Part shown: piece after piece, positions 35,365 to 46,682 of the stretch
How the letters are laid out: each line of letters begins with the position of its first letter
Numbering within the stretch: the stretch's first letter is position 1
NCBI RefSeq assembly: GCF_965363235.1
Contig: NC_134844.1
Coordinates: forward strand, 22,240,646-22,304,645
DNA: 64,000 nt
Direction: 5' to 3'
Origin: Mytilus galloprovincialis
Lineage: Eukaryota; Mollusca; Bivalvia; Mytilida; Mytilidae
Translations under genes and position numbers: made by a program
Notes under the pieces: model-generated
The model's database searches: none
What the model was told of the DNA's origin: nothing
What the model saw: only the letters and a program-made list of their open reading frames with translations

Positions 35365-35572
35365 TCAATTTTTCTTAAAATGTCATGTACCAAGTCAGAA
35401 ATATGGCAGTTGTCATCAAATAGTCTGTTTCTATGCATTTTAATGTTTGTTTTTGTTACACTTTAGTGTTTCTGTTTTTCTCTAATAGTCCTCGGTTTTA
35501 GTTTGTAACCCCGTATAGTTTCATCTCAATCGCCTGATTTATGACTTTTGAACAGCGGTTTCATAATTGGGA
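35365..35572 (+). repeat. Interspersed repeat R3, short diverged copy
   Basis: ATGTCATGTACCAAGTCAGA, TATGGCAGTTGTCATC, TTAGTTTGTAACCCCG and TTTATGACTTTTGAACAGCG follow the order of 28040-28400 with an internal deletion. Confidence 0.65.
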
Positions 35573-36100
35573 CGCTGCAATCATCTCTTTCGTTGTAAAG
35601 CTTTGATTTCAGCAGACCCCATTGTAAATGTCTTGATGGAAGTCTACGCGGTCATCAAGTCATTCAAATTTTGCATACCGTAAAAGTATCGTGAAATACA
35701 GAACATAACTCTGCCAGCAGCAATATTTTCTACACCAATGTAAAAATGTTATATTTATGTTTTGACTTCTGTATTAAATTGTGCATATTTTTTTTCTGAA
35801 AAGGGCTTATTGGTACCAATAGTTGAGGATATGTAGTACATCGATCGATCAGGACGAATACACAGTACCTGATGTTGTTTCTAAAGTTGAGAATGAATTG
35901 TGTTTTCGAAGGATACAGCTAAATGTAGGACGGATAAATTAATGACATATGTATATATAGAGTAGACTGACAAGAACGATAGGTTTCCTGCTGACTTATC
36001 CTGAAGTTGTTACTGACACAGACATACTAATAAATTGATCCAATGATGTTCTGGCAGAATAAACGGCTTTAATTGTTTTTTTTTTGCGTCCATCGTCTTA

Positions 36101-36491
36101 AGGGTGTACTTAGGTGAGGTTAGGAGAAAATTAATAAATTAAGAATTTAAAATTGATACTATAAGTTGGTAGAGCATTCTTTTAGGATGAAAATAAGCTA
36201 AAATATTGATAGGTTATGAACCTCCTTTTCGAGATATTTGAGATTTAAAATATGGCGGGAAAAGTCTGACTCGGACTTTTACCTTACATTTGCATTGGTA
36301 TTATTTTGGTCTCAAAACAAAAGAAAAAAATCTTAAATTTTGGAAAAAAGACCTTTCATGAGCTATAAAGTCTTATAAGAAAAAATAAATGGGTGTTATG
36401 GGGCAAAATATTTTACATTGTATTGTATGGAAAAACACCAAGGAGTCCGAACATTTGACACAAATTCCAAAACCTCACCTTAGTACATCCT
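36101..36491. mobile_element. MITE, 391 bp, TA-flanked, 21-bp inverted ends
   Basis: The left end AGGGTGTACTTAGGTGAGG and the reverse complement of the right end, AGGATGTACTAAGGTGAGG, match over 21 bp with two or three differences. TA dinucleotides flank both ends (36099-36100 and 36492-36493). Inside there is no transposase, so this is a non-autonomous Tc1/mariner-type element. The 92-codon frame starting at 36389 runs across its right edge and is not a gene. Confidence 0.8.
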
Positions 36492-36493
36492 TA

Positions 36494-37699
36494 TCTGTGT
36501 CTAATAAACTTATATGTACTGAATCGATTAAAGGCACTGACTTACTTATACATGTCATACTATTCTGGTATACAACAACTGTTGGGGAAATGATTAAAAT
36601 AAGAGAATACTTTACATCAAAAACAAATTTATTTTCCTACGAAAGAACAGATATTCTGATGACATGAAATTATCTACTTTACACAATGTATTATATCAAC
36701 TGCCTATTAAATTGGCCAGCTGTCAGACACATGGCTTTTTCTGTTATTTTAGGCCCTACTTGGAGATTTTCCTGACAGTTTGATTTCAGGAAAACGGTTG
36801 TGAACGGATTAAGTATTTGGTTTCTCAATGTAATCCATTTATTTTTATGCCATTTAAATCTGTTGAAAATGATTTTTTGTCAAGAACTTAGAGTTCTTAA
36901 TGCTTTTAAAATCTGTGTGCCGAGGTATTGAATTTAAACAACCAACTTTCAAAGTAATTTAATTTCACACGCGACTTATTCAAAGCTGTCATGTCGAAAA
37001 GAAAGATTTTGTTTTGATTATTGTTATTAAAACCTACAAATACATGCCCATAAAATAAACATAACATCAATCATAAATAAAACAAAAATATGACAGAAAA
37101 ATAATGAAAAATTTAAAACCAACAACGCACAATCGGAACTACATTTATACACAATTAAAATTACAAAACATGATAGGGATACAAGATACATACTTGTTTA
37201 AACCAAAAGTTTATACCACATGTTCAATACTTTAGTGGACCACGAAAATTTTATAAAATTGACTTTAAAATCAACGTGCACGATAACGTGGACGTCTTCT
37301 AGTGTTGGAAAATATCTACAGCTGAGAAAAAAGGTTTTAAATAAGGCGATTTATTGCATTTGTTGAAATGTGATTGTAGGTTTGGAAAGAAAATCTTAAT
37401 GATACATCCAGTTATGTATACATCAAAAGTCATGTAAGTTTTTGTCAAATAACATGAAGATGATAAATAACAGGTAATATTGCAAGCGTGATGAAAATAA
37501 ACATATGAGATCATTAGATCTCTACAAAATTAGGAAAAATACACTAAAATGATCCACTTATTCATTATGGTGTCCCCGTAGAATTAATGAAGTTATGGTC
37601 TAATTAATTTTAAGTTATTGAATATATTACTGCTAGTTATGTCCTTACATTGTGAACACGTTCTAACATTTCATTCTAACACAACGGGTACCACATGTG
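36494..37699. other. Unassigned AT-rich sequence
   Basis: No feature that I can support. Confidence 0.4.
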
Positions 37700-37960
37700 G
37701 AGAGGAATATGCTGACCCTTCCGTATCACCTGGTATCTACCGTATCACCTGGTATCTACCGTATCACCTGGTATCTACCGCATCATCTGGTATCTACTCG
37801 GGTTTTGGTGGTGTTTTTCATTCTTTAGTTTTTAATGCTGTGTTATGTTATGGGTGCTGTTTTATTGTTGATCTTTTGTTTGACCAGTACGTTGTTAGTT
37901 TTTTTTCGACTTTTATTAGTTTGAATTTTCAATTGGTTTTTTTTTTGCTTCTCTGTTGTA
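37700..37960 (+). repeat. PLE-like 3' tail with four 19-bp tandem units
   Basis: CGTATCACCTGGTATCTAC is repeated four times at about 37722-37798, the last copy diverged. It is followed by a T-rich tail (GGTTTTGGTGGTGTTTTTCA, TTTAGTTTTTAATGCTGTGT) resembling the tails at 11250-11330 and 45390-45450. I take it as another retroelement tail with an expanded block. The 133-codon frame crossing it is a by-product. Confidence 0.55.
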
Positions 37961-38259
37961 TCAAACGATATTTGAAAGAACAGATATGTTTAAGTAGAAA
38001 ACATGCTACTATAACCTGAAGATGAGGTTGAATGTAAGAAAAACCGAAGTCATACAGTTTGCACAGTTATTGATCTTTTTGTCACAATAAAACATATATC
38101 TTCTATGCAGCGGGTCCAAAAAACTAAGACAAATAAAAAAATGCACCATCTCTATTATGAATAAACGGGGAATCATCCCTCTTTGTGTGGAAAATTTTCA
38201 CTAAATGATGAAAAGGCAGACAGGTTGATGTTTATGAATCATTTATCATGGTGATGCAA

Positions 38260-38385
38260 GTTTCATCTTTATATAAGCTTTGGATTTCAAATATTTTGGT
38301 CACGAGCATCACTGAAGAGACATGTATTGTCGAAACGCGCATCTGGTGCAAGGAAATTGGTACCGTTAATTTTATTACACTTGAT
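38260..38385 (+). mobile_element. Retrozyme fragment with hammerhead, inserted in the 70-bp array
   Basis: CATCTTTATATAAGCTTTGG and ATTTCAAATATTTTGG, then the ribozyme, then GGAAATTGGTACCGTTAATT match 11710-11825 closely. Only the ribozyme-proximal third of the unit is present. Confidence 0.8.
38306..38349 (+). ncRNA. Hammerhead ribozyme, N7 = A variant
   Basis: GCATCA (38306-38311) pairs with TGGTGC (38344-38349). Core CTGAAGA is at 38312-38318, stem II is GACA-TGTAT-TGTC (38319-38331), and GAAA is at 38332-38335. CGCGCATC follows, with the expected cut after 38343. All conserved positions are kept. Confidence 0.85.
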
Positions 38386-39115
38386 ACTGAAAAACGGTCG
38401 ACAGTTTGCTGTTTATGAACAATCCCTCCTATGGATGCAAGTTTTCATTAAATAAATATAGAATATAGACAATATATTATATATATAAGAATAGTATTCA
38501 GTTTATAAATCATCCCTCAAGGTGCTACAAGTTTTCACTGAATAAAGATAGACAGCATGGTATGCATGAAATATTTCACATATGTGTATCGAATTATCAC
38601 TTAATACTGTCAACAGATGGACAGTTTGCAGCTTATTCCTCATTGTGATGCAGGTTTTAAATGAATAGAACAAAGATCATCAGCATGATAATCATTGAAC
38701 TTTCCACATATGTGATACGAATCCCAATGAATAAAGACAAAAGGAAAACCTTGTGCTGTTTATGAACAACTCTAATGGTGATGCAAGTTTTCACTTTATA
38801 ACAAGGTAGACATTATGCTATCCTCATATTTGATGCGAGTTCTAAATGAATGAAGATAAAATATGTTTGCTGTTAATGCACCATCTCTTTAATGTGTTGA
38901 AAGTTGTCACGTCTGAATAAAGATTCAATGTAGACAGTGTGTTGTGAAAACACCATTCCTCATATATGAGACAAGATCCCAATGAATCAATGAATAAAGA
39001 TTAAAGATGCCAGTATACTGTTTATGCACCATCCATCATATATAATGTAGGTTTCAACTACGTAAAGATAAAAGGTAGACACCATTACATACTATGCATC
39101 ATCCCTCATATGTGT

Positions 39116-39575
39116 TAGTACATGCCCTATTTAATATACTCTTTCTCTGAATTAAAATATAAATACAAGGGTAAACGGAATTGAAATAACACTGTTAAAA
39201 CCTCCGTCAAAATCGTAACTAGGACCCACTCGAATCAAGAACTATAAATGTCAAATACACAAAAGCGGGATGCCTAAATATCGGGTCACGTCAAATGTTT
39301 TTAGACCTTAAGAAATATAATAGCACGAACACAAATAACATAAATATGCGAAACAATAAAGTGAACTAAAAAGAACCAAAGAACCACAATCTCTCTACTG
39401 AGAATATAAAGTCCATCAGTTATCATTTGTTATGTATACTCTGATGTTCTTTTTTTTTTTTTAGAAAAAGGACGAGACGTTCTTTGACAAAACCCTGGCT
39501 GATTAAGTTTTTGTTCAGACATTGATGACGTTTTACAAAGTCTGAGTGTCCGCCTAAAGCTTTTCAATTTCATAT
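39116..39575. repeat. Diverged interspersed repeat R4
   Basis: GGGATGCCTAAATATCGGGT and CACGTCAAATG, followed about 230 bp later by CAGACATTGATGACGTTTTA and CAAAGTCTGAGTG, correspond to blocks at 59210-59500. Class unknown. Confidence 0.45.
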
Positions 39576-40988
39576 GAGTTAAACATAATATAATATCATA
39601 GCTACGACAATAATGTACTTAAGCAGTGTTGCATTAAATGATCTTAAAATGTTATGACGTGGTGGTAAAGGCTTGTAATGAGTTTGATGATGATGGTAAT
39701 TTAGCTGTCAGTAAGGGGATATTTATGAATATTCGAATTAGTTTTTCTTTCTATTATTAAGGTTGATTGTAGTGAACTCAATACTATTATATTATGCAAC
39801 GATAATGCATTTGCTGCCATCTCATTATTTCCTTCTTCTTCTAGACAACGTAGTATGAACAAAAGTTGTGATGACAGTTTAATCGATATCGATATGTCAT
39901 TATGGATGTGATATTAAATATATAAATATTATGAGATAATGGGCTTAATAGACACGATACAAATATAAATTAAGTTTAATAGCTCATATGCAAACTATAT
40001 AGAAAGAAAAAAATCATTAATGCTCTGAGAGTTACTGAGAGTCTTATTTAGACGAAATGTAAGTCTGACGCATCAAGTTGTAAGCCTGGTACATTTGATA
40101 ACTATTTACGTCATTATTTTATATAATAATCTTAGATCGTTTGAGTAAATATCAACTTACTGTCATATTACGTTTAAAATGAACGTTGAATAGTAATCTG
40201 AAACCATTAAATGAACCCGAATATTTGTAATAGCCTTAAAGTTTAGATATCTTTTTAAAGGTTTATGACCGCTTTTGAATTACAAATATTTTAAAGTGAA
40301 ATTATACCAAAACAACAAAAGACAATAAATAAAAGAGATGTGCCATTTTGTTGTTTTGACATATCAAAGAGAAACTTCGTTTAAAGCAATAACAATTATT
40401 GTTATATTGCATTTTTGATATTAAACATTGTATATGGGGATTTTGTGGCAAGTAAACCCAGTCTTTAATACAAATTTCTTATAAATTTTCGTTATTAAAT
40501 TTGAAAACATAGCTTACTCACTTGTGTGTCTATAATGTGCTTGCGTTTATCGTTTACGAAAAATCTCACACAACATTCACATTCCAAAATACCTCGAGCA
40601 GAATCTCTTTAGCCGGACACACTCTAGAAGGTGTACTTGAGTTGTGCTATATGTATATTTGTTTGAACTACTATCTTAATTTATAAATTTATTATAAGAA
40701 CATCCTTACTAGCACTGCATGCAATTATCATCTATTTATAAAGCACCGAACTGACAAATATTAGAATACAAGGGGAAAGGCTGTGATTTGTCTATGAAAT
40801 TTCCATACGTTTAGCATTGAAACAATAAAAGCGTACATAATCCTTAATACCATTTGATCAATAATACCAGACCGAAAACTTAAATGGCTGTTGTTTTTTG
40901 TAAATACCTTTTTTATAAATGATGTAAATGACTAACCCCTTACAAATATAGATTTATTTCGTCTTCAAGCCATTGTTCAACTACTAAA
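39576..40988. other. Unassigned sequence containing a decayed hammerhead
   Basis: Apart from the decayed ribozyme at 40030-40105 I see nothing recognisable. The N-terminal part of the PLE that follows may be eroded within 40860-40988. Confidence 0.35.
40030..40105 (+). pseudogene. Decayed hammerhead ribozyme
   Basis: Stem II (GTCT-TATTT-AGAC) and GAAA are intact, but the first core box reads CTGAGA, one base short of CUGANGA. TGTAAGTC and TGACGCA follow, then a CCTGGTACATTTGATAACTA tail like that of 44540-44560. It is probably inactive. It lies about 0.9 kb upstream of the PLE reverse transcriptase. Confidence 0.65.
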
Positions 40989-42186
40989 TTGTCTATTCTT
41001 CTTACCAGCACACTTGGTACAATTAAAAACCTGATAATAAATTGTTCAAATAAGGCCTTCGAAAATAGTGGAATAAATTACTTTTGGAGTGTCAAGAACT
41101 CGTTGGAAGTACTTGATAAATTGCATGCTTATATTGGTGATTTTGAATCTGTTCAAAGTTTTGATTTTTCTACCCTGTATACCACATTGCCTCACATTCT
41201 CATTAAGAAAAAATTCACACACCTAATTAAATGGGCATTCAAAAAATCAGAATGTGAATATATATGTTCAAACTCTTTTAGGTCATTTTTTAGTAGCAAT
41301 AAACAAAAAAACTATGTTAATTGGACATGCTTTGATACTATATATACTAGATAACATTTTTGTTCGCTTTGGGGATTCCGTATATCGTCAGATTATCGGA
41401 ATTCCAATGGGGACTAACTGTGCACCACTTATTGCTGACCTGTTTTTGTATTGTTATGAGTTACAATTTATGACAAAAATAAGCAAAGACCCATCGAAAC
41501 AACATCTGATAAACAAATTTAATAATACTTTTAGATATTTGGATGATATTTTGGCTCTCAATAATGATGACTTCAGTATGTATATTAATGAAATTTATCC
41601 TGTTGAACTTACTTTAAATAAAGCTAATACTAACAATGACCACTGCCCTTTTCTCGATCTTGATATCTATATCACTAATGGAAAGCTGAATACTAAAATT
41701 TATGATAAAAGGGATGATTTTTCATTTCCTATCGTTAATTATCCGTTTTTAGATGGTGACGTTCCCTTGTCACCATCTTACGGTGTTTATATATCTCAAC
41801 TTGTACGATTCGCTCGTGTATGTAACAATGTTTTAGATTTTAACGAGAGAAATTTATGTATTACTGAAAAATTATTACACCAGGGTTTTCGATATCACAA
41901 ACTAGTAAAAACATTTACTAAATTTTATCATCGGTATAAAGACATCATTCGTAAATATAGCTCAACATGCAGACTTCTAATACGTTCAGGTATTTCACAT
42001 CCAATTTTTTATGGAAATATTCTTTATAAAGCACAAAGGTGTCAGTATTCACCTCAGAAACTTACAAAACCTTTGAATAGACTTATTAAGAAGGGATATA
42101 ATTACGATACTGTTGTCAAGTCATTAAAGATTGCATATTTTGGCGTTAATATTGAGTCACTGATAAGGTCTTTGCATCGGAACTAA
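40989..42186 (+). pseudogene. Penelope-like reverse transcriptase, partial
   Basis: Encodes the palm, thumb and C-terminal region of a PLE-type reverse transcriptase. A first frame (to 41354) carries VQSFDFSTLYTTLPHILIKK. An overlapping second frame (41254-42186, 310 codons) carries IPMGTNCAPLIADLFLYCYE (50-69), the catalytic FRYLDD (93-98), and a thumb/C-terminal region with RLIRS and a final KGYNYDTVVKSLKIAYFGVN. The two frames overlap, so at least one frameshift splits the protein. The N-terminal third and any GIY-YIG endonuclease domain are not seen. PLEs copy their RNA at chromosomal nicks or ends. It is the best kept PLE copy in the window. Confidence 0.85.
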
Positions 42187-42833
42187 ACACATTTATTCTA
42201 AAAACAGTTGTTGGCATGACGCGGGTTACGTTCTTCTCATATATGTTATGATGATATGATACTAAACCCCTAACGGGAAGGATTGTGCCTGATGTTCATA
42301 TGATGAAATCATAATCTTTCAGTCAGTTTAATTGAAGTCTGGAGCTGGCATGTCAGTTAACTGCTAGTAGTCTGTTGTTATTTATGTATTATTGTCATTT
42401 TGTTTATTTTCTTTGGTTACATCTTCTGACATCAGACTCGGACTTCTCTTGAACTAAATTTTAATGTGCGTATTGTTATGCGTTTACTTTTCTACATTGG
42501 TTAGAGGTATAGGGGGAGGGTTGAGATCTCACAAACATGTTTAACCCCGCCGCATTTTTGCGCCTGTCCCAAGTCAGGAGCCTCTGGCCTTTGTTAGTCT
42601 TGTATTATTTTAATTTTAGTTTCTTGTGTACAATTTGGAAATTAGTATGGCGTTCATTATCACTGGACTAGTATATATTTGTATAGGGGCCAGCTGAAGG
42701 ACGCCTCCGGGTGCGGGAATTTCTCGCTACATTGAAGACCTGTTAGTGACCCTCTGCTGTTGTTTTTTATTTGGTCGGGTTGTTGTCTCTTTGACGGATT
42801 CCCCATTTCCATTCTCAATTTTAACAACTAACT
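42187..42833 (+). mobile_element. PLE 3' tail, reference copy of this family
   Basis: Directly follows the RT frame and ends at CATTTCCATTCTCAATTTTA. Blocks include ACTAAACCCCTAACGGGA, GGTATAGGGGGAGGGTTGAG, CCCGCCGCATTTTTGCGCCT, CCCAAGTCAGGAGCCTCTGG and GGGGCCAGCTGAAGGACGCC. Three 5'-truncated copies occur at 5031, 25248 and 60400. Confidence 0.85.
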
Positions 42834-43744
42834 GCTGAAGTGAATAATACCATCAGCATCAATATACCAGCAGCAATTCTGAACCAGTGATTAAAAGGAA
42901 AATATCACTGTATTTAAAGCAAACCGGGGATTATCCTTCATCTAAAATAATCATACCGAAAACAATTCAAAAATTTGAAAACCAAGGATATATAAATACT
43001 TGAATATTTGAGAGAAGATGTGCTACTAAAAAGGTTATTAAAAGAATAGCCAAATCAACATATGTTAATTCTACTGCTTTTTTTCAATTCCAAGCAATTA
43101 ACCAACAACAAAATGATTTCTCGAAAAATGTGATGTAATACTTTCGACTAAATGTTCGTAAATTTTGAAATGTGCTGAGGTCATTGATTTCTCAACTAGA
43201 ATTATTGTTCTGTGATTACTTTTATCTTTTTATTGTGGCAATTAGCTTACTATGGTACATTTTATCAGTCAACAATCACAAGTGTTCAATACTTTATAAT
43301 TATCTGAACGAGGTCTATATTTTGTATTGTTATTTTCAAATATCAAGAGGATTATTTATTCAAAGTAGGATGTTCATTTTTATTGTTTAGTGGTAAATAA
43401 ATAATGAATAACATGTGCTAAGATCAGCTGTGTTTTCATTCCCATAAACGTCAACTATAATGAATGATAAGTTCAGGATGTTCATCACAATAACTTGCCC
43501 AGTTACTGCATTGGCCAGTAACTGCTACTTTCATTAATTTCCTGTTTTTTCTAATAAATCTTAAGAAAATGTCTGTAATAAGGTATAAGTTGAATGGTTA
43601 TTACATGTCGGATTGCATCGGGTTTCTTTATTTCCTCGCTTTTACCTGTGGTACTGACCATCTAAAGATACATCTAAATGATTATAATGTGATTGTCCAG
43701 GAAATAGTTAAAATCAACTCAAATTTGTTAACCGTCTAGTTTTA
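42834..43744. other. Unassigned AT-rich sequence
   Basis: No gene or repeat copy that I can support. Confidence 0.4.
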
Positions 43745-44215
43745 CCCAATCACAAGTAACGCTTGTTGTTATCCATTCGTTTGATGAGATTGAGCTTTTG
43801 ATTTTGCCACTGCTATTTGCATTGTGTTTCCGTTGTGTCGTTTGTTTTCTCTTATTTTTGAGTGTGAATTCACATTACTTTAAGACGTGTCAAGGTACTT
43901 ATCTATTCCAAATTCATGTATTTGGTTTTGATGTTATATTTGTTATTCTCATAGGATTTTGTCTAATGCTTAGTCCGTTTCTGTGTGTGTTACATTTTAA
44001 TGTTGTGTCGTTGTTCTCCTCTTATATTTAATGCGTTTCCCTCAGTTTCAGTTTGTTACCCCGATTTTGTTTTTTGTCTATGGATTTATGAGTTTTGAAC
44101 AGCGGTATACTACTGTTGCCTTTATCTATGGGACTTCCTCGGAATTTTTCTCAGAGTTCTGTATTTTTGTAAGTTTACTTTTTATCCCCATGTCTTATAG
44201 TTCAATTGTAATAAG
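43745..44215 (+). repeat. Interspersed repeat R3, second long copy
   Basis: Co-linear with 28115-28400 from TTGTGTTTCCGTTGTGTC through TGAATTCACATTACTTTAAG to TTTTGAACAGCGGTATACTA. The left end differs (GTTATCCATTCGTTTGATGA) and matches the R2 family, so the copy is a mosaic or defines a longer parent element. The frames at 43798 and 44031 are repeat sequence. Confidence 0.75.
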
Positions 44216-44369
44216 AGGTATTGGTAGTATACTGAAGTTAAAATAGTCTGATTGGTTGTTGTTTTTTTTTTGGGGGGGGGGTCAGCAGTTTTGCAAGAGA
44301 CGAACCTGGTCACGTCCAGTGAGACTCCGTGCGATTCTTTAACTTTTTGTTTTGACTTGGTTTTTCTGC

Positions 44370-44565
44370 CTTATCTTATTATGAGATTTGAACATCTGGC
44401 ACAAATTTTTGGAATTTTGGATCCTCAATGCTCTTCAACTTTGTACATGTCTGGCTTTATAAATATTTTGATATGAGCGTCACTGATGAGTCTTATGTAG
44501 ACGAAACGCGCGTCTGGCGTACTAAATTATAATCCTGGTACATTTGATAACTATTAGCCATTTGT
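44370..44565 (+). mobile_element. Retrozyme fragment with intact hammerhead (subfamily A)
   Basis: TGGATCCTCAATGCTCTTCA and the preceding TTTTGGAATTTT block, then the ribozyme, then TAAATTATAATCCTGGTACA and TTTGATAACTATT. It parallels 12690-12845 without the upstream GTCGATGCC half. Confidence 0.8.
44477..44520 (+). ncRNA. Hammerhead ribozyme, subfamily A, best-paired copy
   Basis: Stem I is GCGTCA (44477-44482) paired with TGGCGT (44515-44520), including GU pairs. Core CTGATGA is at 44483-44489, stem II is GTCT-TATGT-AGAC (44490-44502), and GAAA is at 44503-44506. CGCGCGTC follows, with the cut expected after 44514. All conserved bases are present and stem I is complete. Confidence 0.9.
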
Positions 44566-44712
44566 TGTCTCAATATAATTTTATTTTGGATGTAACATGT
44601 CTTCTGATTGACTGACAGTGTTTTGTTTATCATTTCATAGACATTACACTGTCATGTGACCATGACGTCATCAACGTTTTTTCATGAATTGGAATTTAGA
44701 ATCAAATTATAA

Positions 44713-44856
44713 GAAATGACTGTAATATTTTTCTGTCTATTAAAAATATAAAAAATGTGGTGCTCACTTTAAAGTAAACCGCTACGCGGGTTATTCAGTG
44801 GGCATCACATTGTTTATGATATTTCTTCATAGACAGAAAAAATATTACAGTCATTC
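44713..44856. mobile_element. Fold-back element or small MITE
   Basis: AATGACTGTAATATTTTTCT at 44715 is matched by AAAAATATTACAGTCATT ending at 44855. Pairing continues inward (GTCTAT with ATAGAC, AATGTGGTGCTCAC with GTGGGCATCACATT), giving arms of about 60 bp round a short centre that holds CCGCTACGCGG. No coding capacity. Confidence 0.7.
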
Positions 44857-45369
44857 CTTAATTAACACAAATCAAGTAAAAACAAAATGCTGAACGCATT
44901 GCATGAACTCCGAAAGTAATGACTCCGGGTGCGTCGACAGGGTAATCATTTTCTATTTAATAATTGTCATTTGTTCAGCTTTGTTCATGGTTTTGATAAT
45001 TATTACATGTTTTATTTTTAGAATCGTTTGACAGCAAATGAATGAAAAACAGGAGATGATTACTGTGTCGTAGTACCTGGTCTTACTGTATTTTGAGTTT
45101 TTATATTGTCGCTTATTTTCACTTTAAATGTAATATTGTTTTGCTTGCTTTAATCCGAGACTGACTGAGCAAATCTACTTCGATTTCATGTAACTTATTT
45201 ACGCTTGCAACATGTATTTAAAAGGAGGTATCACTATATGGAAGATATAATTGAATGTGAATAATACTATGAAGATTTAAGATAGTCTGAAGGCCGCCTT
45301 TAAGACATAAAATTCAACCAATTTGCAATTGTTTACTGGTATACATATTATATTGTGTAAAACATATCC

Positions 45370-45548
45370 TGAGATCTACCCCTGGTTTTTGGTGGGGTTC
45401 GTGTTGTTTATTTTTTAGTTTTCTATGTTGTGTCATGTGTACTATTGTTTTTCTGTTAGTCTTTTTCATTTTTAGCCATGGCGTTGTCAGTTTGTTTTAG
45501 ATTTAAGAGTTTGACTGTCCCTTTGGTATCTTTCGTCCCTCTCTTAAA
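45370..45548 (+). mobile_element. PLE 3' tail, family of 10061-11490
   Basis: CCTGAGATCTACCCC, GGTGGGGTTCGTGTTGTTTA, TAGTTTTCTATGTTGTGTCA, AGCCATGGCGTTGTCAGTTT and GTATCTTTCGTCCCTCTCTT match 11222-11400 with modest divergence. Confidence 0.75.
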
Positions 45549-46420
45549 AGAGTTAAACTTAAATGCTGGTCAAAATACTTAACACATATTTTTTACACAA
45601 ATAAATGAATCCATGATAACAATGCTTGTTGACAGCAATCAATACTGCTTTTTAGAACTAATGAGATATAATACACTTTAATATCACGTGATATATTGTT
45701 CAAAGATACTTCACATATCATGTTTCCACAAATGATGTTGTAGAATAATGATTCAACATGTACTGCAAGTATATATGTATATATAGAAAATTTTTAGGGG
45801 AAAAAGTCATTTAGTAATATAAAATGGAAATATGAAGTTACGCTATTGTGATAGCCCTCGAAGATGAAATTGAATATGAATTTATTTCTTAAACAATTTT
45901 GAAATGTTGAATGTACAAATTAATATTAAAATGTCGAATGTGAAAACTAATTTTGAAATTTCCAATGTTCAAATGTCGAATTCTTTCAAAATAAGATCAT
46001 ATAGTGTATATTGCTTAAACTTTAATACCAAATTAACATTTATGTTTTTCTTGTACAACATTATTCGGGTATTATCTGTTTTTTTTTTTTTTTTTGCCAA
46101 ACTACTTAATGAATGATAGGTTAAGTGTTACCCATGTCCGTTTCTTCATCCGTCCGTCCTTTTATCCGTTTCTTGACAGCATGAAGTTGTATTAATTTGT
46201 TTTTTAACTGCTTACTACATATGATGGTAAACATATGTAAGATAAAATCCTAAAGACGACCGTAAGTGACGTTGTGTAATTTCATAAATCGGGTTTTCAA
46301 AAAACGAAAGAAAAAAAGAGAAACAAAACAGCACGTAACAGAAAATTAAAGATTGATTCAAACGAACCTCATCAAAAAGATGGGTGGGAATTCAGGTGTA
46401 TCGGACAGGTAATCAGTTCC
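45549..46420. other. Unassigned AT-rich sequence
   Basis: A T16 run lies near 46080-46095. No gene that I can support. Confidence 0.4.
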
Positions 46421-46429
46421 AGTTAACCA

Positions 46430-46682
46430 TCCGTATTAAATGCGGGAACCAAGTCAGAATATAACAGTTGTTATCCATTCGTTTGATGTGTTTGAGCTCT
46501 TGATTTTTCAATTGAATTAGGGATTTTCCGTTTTGAATTATCCTCGGAGTTCGGTATTTTTGCGATTTTTTCTTATCAAAACATTGAAGACTATAATTTG
46601 ACCTATAATGGTTTACTTTTATGAATTGTGACTTGCATTGAGAATTGTCGTATTAATATCCATACCACATCTTCCGATATCT
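46430..46682 (+). repeat. Interspersed repeat R2 joined to an R1 terminus
   Basis: ACCAAGTCAGAATATAACAG, TTGTTATCCATTCGTTTGAT, GGGATTTTCCGTTTTGAATT and CGGAGTTCGGTATTTTTGCG form the R2 pattern. TTGAAGACTATAATTTGACC and CATACCACATCTTCC, resembling the R1 end, follow it. Confidence 0.7.

Larger units (their letters stand above)
38130..39115 (+). repeat. Old degenerate tandem array, about 70-bp unit
   Basis: Recurring blocks TGTTTATGAACAAT or TGTTTATGCACCATC, CCTCATATGTG, TGATGCAAGTTTTCA and GAATAAAGATA appear with anchors near 38407, 38498, 38559, 38627, 38757, 38870, 38940, 39017 and 39088. The mean spacing is near 70 bp, with considerable length drift. A ribozyme-bearing insertion (38260-38385) interrupts it. 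Confidence 0.6.

Noticed and set aside
36389-36667. A 92-codon frame as a gene
   Set aside because: It starts inside the MITE, crosses its right end, and has no conserved content.
37618-38019. A 133-codon frame with repeated YRITWYL-like residues
   Set aside because: The repeat residues come from the 19-bp tandem units in a retroelement tail.
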